Assembly: GCF_000003605.2 (NCBI RefSeq)
Contig: NW_003133845.1
Location: forward strand, 175,456-198,480
Origin: Saccoglossus kowalevskii
Taxonomy: Eukaryota; Hemichordata; Enteropneusta; Harrimaniidae
Direction of reading: 5' to 3'
DNA: 23,025 bases
In this document: in pieces, positions 1 through 12,100 of the stretch
Layout: the number at the start of each line of letters is the position of its first letter
How positions within the stretch are numbered: the stretch's first letter is position 1
The notes under the pieces: model-generated
Told to the model about the DNA's origin: nothing
Databases searched by the model: none
What the model saw: only the letters and a program-made list of their open reading frames with translations
Translations under genes and position numbers: made by a program

Positions 1-122
1 CTGTGTATAATGAAAGACCAATTACGCAAAGATCAAGAGGTTTTGGGTTTGTTAAATTCAAAGATCCAGTGTGTGTGCAAACAGCTCTTGCTGGTGCTCC
101 TCATATATTAGACGGCAGAACT
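1..122 (+). CDS. DAZAP1: DAZAP1 exon A: end of RRM1
   Basis: The frame starts at base 3; bases 1-2 finish a codon begun outside the window. It encodes 40 residues with RNP1 RGFGFVKF followed by [20 protein letters not shown]. This is very close to the same part of vertebrate DAZAP1 (FVKFKDPNCV...[14 protein letters not shown]). The donor is a consensus GTAAGT at 123 and the intron is phase 0. Confidence 0.93.
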
Positions 123-3100
123 GTAAGTTGATTTTCATGAATGAACTTTGTGGATTTATTCAAATGGCTTCAATCATGAATTACTGTACTGGGCTTAATT
201 ATTTGCTGGGTTTTATTTTCTGCTTATTTACCTGATAGCTGAATGCACTACTAAGTGAATATACACATTTAAGAATACAATATATAGCCTCCTTTACGAT
301 CCAGTGAATTGAAATCCTAGTGAATATGCCTATAAGATCTAATTCACTAAAATTAAACACAGTTCAAATATTTCATCTTCTACAGTGCCTGCCCTACATA
401 TGTACTGTATTAGTGTATATGGTTTGAAAGCAAGTTTTGGTTACAATAATCAACAAATTTTGAAAAGACAACAGTGACAGTCTTGTCAGGAATTGTCACC
501 TAGCACAAAAAGTAATTACAAAAACAAAATATATCATATTTGCTCTATTAGTAAAATTACGTGAATTACTGTGGTGTTTCTATGGTCCAAATGCATGTAA
601 ATAATATTTTAATGATTCAGTATACAACAAAGGGTTCATATGCGCTTCTGTTGGAAATACACTTCAAATACGATATATTAATATTTTACCCACAATGCAT
701 TGTGTCCGGACAAAAATGATATCCTGCATTATTTAATACAGTATGATCATATTCTGAAAAAATTCCTTCATACATAGATTTGTCCTAAGTACAGCAGGGA
801 CGGCCACTGACTACCATAATTAGTTTTCTGCTCTTAATGCTAATGGCACTTGAAAAATTAAAATTTAGGTACTTAACGTCACTAGACATTAAGCCTCTTG
901 GTTAAAAAAAATCCCAGTCGTCATTGAATGTTTGTACACATTATGCTTGTTGCATAAGACCCATATGAGACTCAGCGTGCAAATTGTGACAAATGTAAAC
1001 ACTGCTGTTGCTGGCATCTCACAACAATATTGGTGTTCATTGTTCATTTATTTTTTCTGTGTTAACTTTAAATGAACAATGACCGCAAAAAATTGTTATT
1101 AACAAGTTTAATAAAATTTTATTGTATAAAGAATGATACGATAGCAATAAAGATTTTGTTATTACTGAGTGCATTTTTTGAGTTAACAGTATAGTCTAAT
1201 GAGATTGTTTTGATTTATATTATACAAAATTTCAGTTTGGAATTTGTATAATGTATAGGTCTACAACAAACGAAGTTACTAATTTAATGCATTAGTCAAT
1301 TATGTATAGAGCAGAATTTGTGTGGTGTCCAGTGTGTGTTAGTAAATTAAAATGTAGGGTATAATTTGACATTAGTATGTACTTCATGGCTATACAAATG
1401 TCATTAAGATAGTTTAAGATAAAAAAAAAATTCTCCAGGGGGATTGCCTGTAATTAATGCTTGCAATTTGTCAATTTGGAAGTTCATTTCAAACAAGCTA
1501 TAATGTGTACTGTAATTTAGATACAGTTATGTTGAATCTTTTTGAATTTCAATATCCTGTTCAGCTGCCATTAAAAATGAAATGTACTGCCATTCTAGTT
1601 TTAGCATGTGTTGTGTCTGTAACTAAATAATGGATAGCCCGGAATTTGCAGCAGCTCTGATACATGTTTTGACACATTATATTTCACTTTTACAAATTGA
1701 ATCTTTTTTCAAACAAACATATTCAGACTTATCAGCTGATAATAGTGTATAATTCATTCACAGTATGCCATGTTGTAATTTAGACAAGGGTGAAATATAA
1801 TTAATAATATTAATAATTAATCTTTGATTTGTGTTGGTGTACAACTGTACGCATTTTTGACTCGTATATTTTGTATTATTTAAATACACATAAATTGTTA
1901 CTCTTGGTCATAGCATTGGACACAGGACATTAAACTAGACATTAAATTAAATAATTGACAGTGTCAGTTGTTTTTGTTTTCTTATTGTGTAATAGATCAT
2001 TGATTACAAGGTTTCAACTTCAATATTCTCAGACACTCGATTTCAAGACAACATTTTTGAAAATCTGCTTGGACTAATTGAAATTGCGATGGAACTATTT
2101 GGAGGAATATTTACATCCCCTAATGGCCTCTAGTTTTTAGTACTGCAATTGTCAGGATATCTTTTTTTTTTACTTTTTAGAATTAGTTTTGTATTCATTC
2201 AAAAGATTAATACTTGTATTACATTATATGATACCTCGGTGTGGATTGTTAGTCTAATAGAAATGCACTGGTACATTTATCATTGCTATTCACTAAATAC
2301 AAAGTGTTTTCATGAATAAAATTGACACTAATTATGAAATAATATATATAAACTAATGATAATTTTTTTTAAAGATGTAGGTTGTTTTTGTGGCTTGAAT
2401 TAGACACACACACAAAAAAAACAAAAACCTGGAAATTGATATTAAAGCATATGGAAACATGTTATTTCTGTATAAATGAAATTGATACTGTAGGTCATGA
2501 GTGACTGTATGAATTATGGATATGAAGCTACAATCAATTGAAGTGTTAGTTAAATAAATTTTTGAGAAAGGAAAGCAAGAGTTTGTATTTCCTTTATAAG
2601 TCCTGATACTTACTTGTCAGTTTTCTTGATTCAAATCATAATTTACTACTGACAAAGTGCATAATTTTCAGTAAATTTACTAAAGGTAGAGCGATGGAGT
2701 CTGTATGACTTACAGTTTGCAGTTTATAGTTTATGTAGCGCAAAATTGACCCAAAATATTTACTTTTCTTTCTTTTTCATTGGTAAATAATTTGGCCATA
2801 GTGAGGCAACTCCAAAAACATCGAAAACATGACCATTTATTCACAATAATTGTAATTCTAGCCCAAATTTAAAATAGTTGCTATGACATGCCACACCCTG
2901 TTTTAAATGGCCCCAAGAAAAAGTATGCATTACATGTACTCCCACATCCTGGTTAACAGTATGAAAGGCCATATATTCATCATGCCAAAACATTAACCGC
3001 ATTCTAATGTCATTTTTGTATCAATTGAGTTCTTATATTATCACATATTATTCTACTCATGTTTATTGATTTTATTGCAATATTTGGCCAACACATATTC

Positions 3101-6100
3101 TACCCATGGTGAGCATACTATATTATACATGGTGTAAAATTAATATTCATTTCAAACACCTGCAACATAACTTGCTCTCAAACATTACAATTGTATTTTT
3201 TATATCACACGTACATAGTTGCACAAATTAAAACTGAGTCTGTCATTGACAAAGACTTGTTTTCAAGGTTACCTAAACACACTGTTTGACCTACATTTAC
3301 AGTGTAACTAAAGGGCGATGGTCATCGTACATCACATGTTTGAATTTTATGTAAATGTCTACGTGGCTACATGCCAAACAGGACACAGTGCAATGACCAC
3401 GCCCTTTGACCTATTGTGCTTGATGGAACTTGGTTTTGCTTTACTTTTCAGTTTTTTATACATTGTACATTTGTACTTCAGCACATTGACAACTTTGTTA
3501 CTGTTCTAAATTCTTACAGTACAATTCGGTATATCTCACTTTTAATTCTTGTTTTCTAGATTGACCCTAAGCCATGCACACCAAGAAGTCAACAACAAAA
3601 GACTCAGCAAATGGGACAGTTCTCAGGAAGAGTCAAGAAAGTTTTTATTGGAGGAATTCCACCAAACTGCAATGAAGATGATATCAATAATTTCTTTTCA
3701 CAATTTGGGCAGGTGTGTCTAATTGAATATGAATCTTTCATTACTGTAAAAGGATTAATTATTTACTGGGTTTTAATTTTGCTTATTTTGCTGACTGGAA
3801 AATGCGCTAAATTAAAACCCAGTGAATATGTAAAATTTAGCATAAAATACATTATCTAAATGATTATCGAAATTTAAACCTAGTGAAAATTAGTCATTTT
3901 ACAGTATATTGTGAAGTGTTTTGTTCAAATCTTGTGAACACCACCATGTGGCATCTTGATCACCTTTTTTGGTTTTTCTGCCTTTAGAAGATTATTCTGT
4001 CAATGTAAACCAACCATTAATCTGATTGTGAGAACCAAACTTTATGGTTCTATGCTCTTACTAAGTTTTTCGGTGTATAAAACTCATAGCTGAGAAAGAA
4101 AAAAAAATAGAAAACATTTTTCACACATAATACTTGAGTGCAATCATTCAGATATTTAACAACACAAGGATCACATTACAATGTATTCATTGGTCACTGA
4201 TTCTGCCGGTACAAATGTGTACAATTTTCAGGCTTTGTTTCCATTGTTCACATAACATTTACTTATTGAAGATATCGCAGATTTACAACGTTACATTGCA
4301 AAATAAATTTATGAATATTTATGAGTACATTTTGCAGGTTCAAAGGCTGACCATGTGCATTCAATTCCTGGCTTATCCAGCATGGGTGATGCGTCAAGTA
4401 CCATAACTATATAAATATTGTCAGTGGTGTTTTCAAAAATTTGCATAATCGATTGTGCTACATGCACACATTCCATTGACACAAATTTTTAGCATTCGTT
4501 TTCATCCTGAATCCAAACCCTTGGAAGAGCTGTTATAAAATGTTTATGCTTTCATACAGGCTGCCACTGACCTTAGCTATCTAGACATGCTGTGGTCAGT
4601 ACAAAGATTTTATTGTGAATGCTGTTGTACATGCATGTATGATAGGAGATCATTTGAGGGTAAACCAAAAATCACGCTTGGTATTTGCTCGAAGCACTAT
4701 TGATATATATTTTTCTGTTCGATACATGCTGGAAAAAATATCAATAAAGCATCTCTGATATTAGCAGCAAACAATCTTTAATTTTGTTGTGTTCTGTTTC
4801 TAGGTTACAGAGTTTATTATGATGTATGATCAACAACAAAAAAGGCCGCGAGGTACTGTGTTTTCATTTAAAGCTAACTATAGCCTTAAATAGTTTGTTT
4901 TTCATAAGAGACATGTCTGAAAAATTCATAGAACTGTTAGTTTCCAACTGCTATATGAAATCTGTTTGAATATGATCATTTTAGTAAGAGGGCTCTGCAA
5001 AGGGGTCTGTCTCTTATGACTAACATATGCAAATATATAAATAAAAACCATGATTATATCTATTATAGACATATATATTGTATGATATTAAAATAGCTAA
5101 TTATATATTATTAGAGAGGTTTCATAAAAAATGTTGGGTTGATATTTTTATTTAATTATTGTGTACTATTTAAGATCTAGTCAAGCATGTGCAAATGAGG
5201 GAGAATGTTCAGCACTACAAAAGTTGTACGTTCAATGCTTACTGTATTTGGCATGTCATTTTCATTTTAACCCACACCAAGCTGTAAAGCTTTTCATTTT
5301 CCCTCATTTATGATACTGAAAAAGCCAGCATGCAATTCTGGTAGTTAAGGGTGCAGAATTGCCGATCTTGAACATAGTTGCGTGTTAAGCTAAAAACTTT
5401 CTCTATTGTGTATTTTATAGAATTGAATTCTCGGGCACATCTGCTTTAAAATAACATTAAGAATGAGTGCTGTACATTCACCCATTGGTACCAGTTCTTG
5501 CATGATGGATCAAATATTGCGTGAATAGTTAGAGAATGATGTTATTGTAGAATAGATTGTTTTATTAGTTGTACTAATGTTAATAATACTGCTGCATATT
5601 TTTCCCAGTTCTCTTACTATTTATTTTCACTAGGTTATCCAGGCTGTTACCTATATGATTCCCATTCTGTATAAACTGCTGCACTGTGTGCGTGTCCTGT
5701 GACCATTCTGCTGTGAACTACAACATTCTTTGTCACAACAATGATTGCACATTTCTCACATTGTATTCTCTGCTCATGCTTACTTTTCTAAATTTTCTTC
5801 CTTTTCTTTGTGCGAAAAAACCCCACATGGCATGGTGAATGCAACAAAATATATTCACTTGTAGAAAAAGGGAAGGTGATCTTAGAATTGGTTGACATCC
5901 TTTCAAGTAATTCAGAATGGCAGTCCATGCTTTTTTCTTTCTGGTATTCTGAAATATGCTTATATGCATGGTTTTTTTAAAATTAATATTTCTTTGGATG
6001 TTACACATACAGTACATGTACTTCACAAGCTTACATGGTACGCTTCACTTTACTACAGTGCAGTAGTTTTTACAGAATTTTGCTAAATTGTTACAAATTC

Positions 6101-9100
6101 TGGTATTTATTTATATCTTCTATTACTATGGTTACCGTGCTGATGAATAGGCTTCGGCTTTTTGTCATTCGAAAGCGAGGACATCGTGGAGAAAGTGTGC
6201 ACCATACGTTACCACACCATCAATGGCAAAACGGTGTAGTTGTAGTTCTCTCTCTATTTCCAAGAATATATAATAAACACTAAGCTGCCTGTAGTGTTCC
6301 CCATGTCAGCTATTCTCTTGCTTTGTGGAAATTAATATTGATTGTTGTCTAACTGGCTTGTCAAAAAATGTAAACTATGTTTACATTTTTCTTGGTTTGA
6401 TAGATTTATTTATATGTATATACATGACATGGTTAAAATATCACTACTTGCACCTGTGTCCTGTTATATATTCTTGTCATTTCTCAATTCCAGGGGAAAG
6501 GCCCCAAAGCCAAACATATGGCAGAGAAAGTTCAGGTCTCAGAAAATATACTATAAACTTGTAAACAAACCCATCTTCTTTGACAGAAGTTTTATTTCAA
6601 AATGTGTAAATTTGAATTGAGCGAGTCTTTAATAAGTCGTGCTTTGTCAAGTTTTGCAGCCTGCCATTTTAAAACTGCTCTGGGGTCTATCCAGGGAGGT
6701 AAAGTGTTGCTTTATTCTGTTTATTTATATTATAAGTATTAGGCCCAGAAAAGAGAAGAGAAAAAATTTATGGTCAATTTTTTTTTTTTTTGAAATTGAT
6801 AAAAACCTAAAAAAACAAGTTGTAACAAGTTCATTTTTAAACTGAGGTGTGTTATGACAAGAAACACAAATACTTTTTCTGAGCCATGGCATTAATTGAA
6901 AGTTGTTGAATTTAAATTGTGATCATGCTCGAACAAACAAAACATGGATAAAGCGACACATTTGCTTCAGATTCAGCACCAACATATTGATGTAATTGTC
7001 CCAATGCTTGCTTTCTGTTCTCGTTTATTTTATTTATTTTTGTTATGTCCCATGTCCATAGGTTTGATACCTTTATGTTCTCCTCTTTTCAAAATAAGTT
7101 AAGCACTTGGAGTAGATCCCACGCCAATGTCTTTTAAATTATCCAGTCCAAGGGGGGGGGGGGCATAACATAAAAAACCAAGTGCCTTATTCATAGCCAC
7201 AGTAATCAAAATTAACCCAAAATTCTTTTATTCTGTCTTTACTAATTTTATTTCCTATTTGTATTTGATTATTTTTTTAAAATAGGCCTAAAATGAACAC
7301 ATAACTGATTCATTATATAGTCTATAGCATGCTTAATGTATGAATTTTTGTCTTAATATTTGGATTTTTCTGAATTTAAAGATATAAAATATATATCAAT
7401 AGTATTATTACTTACTGTCTTAATAGTTCTAAGTGTTATATTTCAGTTTAAGCTTCATGTGTTAAACGTATATCACTCCAAGTAGTTTAATTTATTTAGT
7501 ACTAGATTCTTTTATTAGTTATTCTTTATTTCATTATAAAGGAGTCTGTCCTATTTGATTTGTTTTTTTCTTTATAGCCTTGCTGTGAGGTAAGAGGGTA
7601 GACTCCACTATCTTTGGCTACTAATACGAGTCCTACTCACAAAATACTCGGTGCATGGAATATTCCTGGATTTGTTTTTTTGAATCTGAGAATATACATG
7701 GATGGGTGAAGAAGAATTTCTTTCTCAATAAATCAGTGTAATACTTACCCAGGATTTACAAACTTAATTTGCAATTTAAAGTTTAAATTGACCTGCTTGC
7801 TGTGACACAAATGGATGAAAATAAGCAATGATTTATTCTTGCCAAAATTCATGATGTTCTGCTGAACACATTTACAATACATTTACATTCTGATTAACTT
7901 ATAACATTCTTTTTCCTGCTTTGTGAAAATTGTAATAATTCAAAACTATAGCATTGATTCACTGAGGAAGAATTTTATGGGAAATTGTAGACAATCTAAA
8001 TTACTGGATTTGATGGTTGGAGCTTGTTGGTGATGGAAGCTAAAGAAAAGGACGCCACTGAGAAGGATATTTAGATTGTATACTCCATCTTGTTTAATTC
8101 TTTTTTTTAGGAAATTCAAGATAAGTTATTTTAATATAAGCGAAAATCGTAATTTAACCTGGCTGTCACTAAATTAAGAAATCACTGTCAAAATGAGATT
8201 TGCCGATGAATTTTAGAGTGAAATTATTTATCTTGAAATTCCTGCTTTTATGCTTTTGTCTTTAGTTACTATTAGTTGAATTTTTTTTTTACTGGCATTT
8301 TCACCTTGCTTTCATCTCAGGTGGAATGTAAAAAGGCTGAGCCAAGAGATGTGAGAACTCAACAACAAATGCCAAACCATCAACAACAGCCAACACCTCC
8401 CCACATTTCAGTTAATCAAGTGATGGGAGGTCAAGGTTGGGGACCAGGAATGGGAGGTAGTCCGACTGGCCCTCCTCCAGCTGCTACACCCCAAACTGCT
8501 TACAGTCAGGGTGGATGGGTTTCCCCTCAAGCGCCTGCCTATGGACCACCACCAGGTAGTGTACAAGGCTTAATTATTTGCAGTTTTATTCTTGTATAAT
8601 TCGCTGTTAGATAGATTGCAACATCCAATCTACTAAATTCTCTAAAGGATTCCTTTTTTTTTTTACCCAGATGATCTTTAGATTTCTAGTATTGTGAATA
8701 TTTGTGACCATAAAACAACAAAAACAGTCAAAAATGTTTAAACTGTTTCAAATCATAGGAACAAGTCAACTTTTGTCATTTTTCGCAGTGTAAAAATACA
8801 TAATTGTTGATCCAACAGGGATTCAATGGTCTGTCTGTTTGGTTCAAAATTAACAAATCTACATGTACCTGTGAAAAATACACAAAAACATGTAACTTGT
8901 GCATGTGGGTCACAGTATACCTTCCACCACATGTTTTTAGCCTGTAGTATGTATATGCTATGTACTCTTCTTGCTCTGAGTAATTTCATGATTTCCTATT
9001 GCAGCTGCATTTAGTGCACAGCAAGGTGGTTATGCTGGACCACAGCAAGGAAATCGAGGACATCCACCACCTCCAGGAACTCCAGTGACATTTGCTGCTA

Positions 9101-12100
9101 GTGGGTATGGTGGTCAACCTCCACATTCACCCTATGGCCCACCACCTCCAGGAACGTTCAATCCAGCAGCTCCGTATGGACATCCACAAACACCACAGCC
9201 ACAGCCAACGTACGGTAAGTTGAAACCATGCTACTACATCATATAGCATAACATACTTTCCTCTACACTGTTAAATGTTCTGTATTTTATCTCTTGATAA
9301 AGGTGGTTCTTTTGTAACTTATAATGGTGATGGGAAAGTGTGTTTTGTTTTGTTCTTTATCTATGTAAATGGGCTTAAATGGTAGATTAGTTTGTTTCTT
9401 GGTGGTGTTTTTGTTGATGGTGGTGTTCTGAATTGGTCTTGTATTTAGAATGATGGTCTAGGTGTAATTGAACTGTTTTGCACTGATTATAGGAGGACAG
9501 GACAAATCTGGTGGCGGTAGTACAGAGAAAAATAAACCAGGTAATCTTTCCTTCCCTCATTTTGGTATTTATACCTGGTGTTTTTCCTTCACTTTCAGTC
9601 TTTTGCCTTTTCTGTTTTCCTTCTTTCCTACTATGTTGACAGTGATTGTTAGTATTGAGTATTTATTATATGTTCTGGTTAATTTTATTTGTTTTCAATT
9701 TAGATGTTTATTCTCATTTTCTATTTAGCATTATGTATTTAGTATGAACCCGAGTAAGGATTTCAATACCGAAGTCATTAAGCCAAACTTTAAATTGGAA
9801 ATTTAGTATTGTCATCTCATGCAATTCACTCATATTCAAACACATGGGTCAAACCTCGGTTAACCCAAACCGCACTAAACCACATGCATAAAACTCAATT
9901 TTGCAGTTTTAAAGTCTAGACAGTACGTCCCAGGACGACTGCACGAATTTGCATAGAAACAGCGATGCAAACCGATCTTGTTCACACCCTTCAAGCTGTT
10001 GTTTTTTTAGGATTGACAGAGTTATCTTTACATTGATTTGTCAAGACAAGATAGTTGTCTCTAAAATGTGTCGATTTATTTGTGTGCAAGCTTCATTTTG
10101 CAGTGTGTCTTGCCTTAAAAAGCACTGTTCTAAATACCAGTGAAAAGAGTGGAGTGCGGTGTCGCTAAATCTGAAAAACAAATGCAGCATTAGGCCATGA
10201 AGATTTATTCCAATTTGCTGCACATCGGTTATTTGCAGTTTTTATTATTCAATTGCCAGTGACACAAACTATCAAAACAGAAACCAATTAGACTCGCGCT
10301 GAAAGAAAGAACTACTGTAAACGTTTATTCAAGGCAAAATTTAGACTGCCTATAAAAAACAAACCCCGACCTCCAGAAATATCTTGTACCGAGGACTGCC
10401 GCCCATGGTGACACAAAACATGTTGTGATATCGCAATTGATGCATTGTGTTGATGTGCTGTTAGGCAGTTAGGTTCAGACCTACTACAAATTTGCTTATT
10501 GTAGGTCAAGTAGGTCTGAATAGGGCTGGAAAGGGCAGGCCGGGTATGACCCAGGTGTTTGAATATGAGAATTATCTCATTTATTCAAATTATCTCATTT
10601 ATTTTTATTTTTTACGTAGCAGAATTGTGTTAAGGTTTAATATGAGAATGACTACTAATGGTACAGAGTATTTTATTTAATAAACTCTTATTAAACAATT
10701 GAACATGCCCTTGCAGGGGTTGATGATAATAAATATGTGTTCATTTGTGGATGACATGCAGTTTCTTTTCACATATTGTACAAACAACCAATGCATCTTA
10801 CATGTAATGTACATGTAGCATGAGACACATATTGAACACTGCATCATGATGACCTGCTGCTGCTGTTGCTGTATTATTCGTCCCCGATCGAAGGAAGTTC
10901 GAAACAGGAACTTAAAATTCGGTCCTCATCTGTCCAGAGTCATATTTCAGAACTCCAAATCCAGACCAAATCTGTTCATTCTGTGCCAAGTAATTTATCT
11001 GGGACATATGAACATGCAGTAGTTTACTGAATCAATCCAAGATGGCGGACTGACAGCCATTTTGTTTTTTTTAAATGTGGTATCTTGCTTTGTCAGTTTT
11101 TGGTCCATGACAATTTGTTTTACAATCAGATCAAAGATGGCCGACTGGTGGCCATCTTATTTTTCTGACCATACTACAGTACAGTTATCACGTAGTTTGG
11201 CTTCACTTCAGCGTCAGCTTTGCATTATTATGGCATTGTTATGGCTTCAGCATCACATCAATGTCGCAGCATTAAGAAGTTTATTGCTTCGCTTCATTGT
11301 GGCCACATTATCGCGACAATGATGCATCAGCATCGCTTCATCGAACAAAGAAGTAATTTACATATGTAAACAATGCTGAGAAGTATCGTAGTTATCCGGA
11401 AATGTATTCACACAGATACTCATTGCTGTCTTACAAGCAAGCCATATTCATCTGAATGCTCGGTTCATGAATGATCCCTATCCAATTATGAAGATTGACT
11501 GATTATGTTCGGTGATGAATTGTTTCCTTGACGGCCATTGGAACTCAGAGCATGCACAGTATGTCCTGTCTTCACTTGACAGTTATATCTTAGTTAAAGC
11601 AGTTATTCTATTATCTAATTCGAAAACCTCTTGTATCATTTCCGTAACGTTAGTTGCTGACCACATGCTTTTATTTTAGTTTTGACTATGTCAGTGACCT
11701 CTGACTGAACTGTGAATAAAACATGCATCACGTGATGCCTCCACATAAAAACAAACAATATTTTACCGGTCACTGGTAGCATAGTAGTTTTTGCATCAGA
11801 CTCATGATCGGTAGACCCAAGTTCAAATACTACCTTAGGCTGAACACCTAAAAGGTCGACCCTTACCCTGGGTGAGTGTGCCACAGACTCAATGGGAAGG
11901 CCAATTCCACTGGCCGAGATTCATTCAGTAACGAATGCAACTTTGGGGGGACCTTGGTTAAGGTTCGCAGGTGCTTGTGTTCGACCGAGCCTGGTTGACG
12001 CCAGGATAGCGCATTAAATTAAATAAATCTAGAACTATACAGAAACCCAATTAGTTTTTGGTAAATATTTATGCATATTAACCACCTAATTTGCATAATT

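Larger units (their letters stand above)
123..3559 (+). other. DAZAP1 intron 1 (3.4 kb)
   Basis: A phase 0 intron, GTAAGT...TTCTAG. It is AT-rich and CpG-poor. It holds a degenerate MITE-like copy near its 5' end and a hairpin at 1037-1082. The open frame at 3318-3509 is not recognised and is likely chance. I see no further exon. Confidence 0.85.
6234..8320 (+). other. DAZAP1 intron 4, with two candidate alternative exons
   Basis: A phase 0 intron of 2.1 kb lying inside RRM2. It contains a short hairpin (6364-6390), a 42-nt candidate exon, a 12-nt candidate microexon and a G12 tract at 7152-7163. The rest is AT-rich with nothing recognised. Confidence 0.8.

Noticed and set aside
6139-6174. 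CTGATGA followed by CGAAA, resembling a hammerhead ribozyme core
   Set aside because: There is no complementary stem between the two motifs, and the segment is explained by the splice acceptor and RRM2 coding exon D.
8276-8320. Start of a separate protein at ATG 8276
   Set aside because: The frame only reads through the pyrimidine tract and acceptor of exon [11 protein letters not shown] is the last RRM2 strand and must be joined to exon D.
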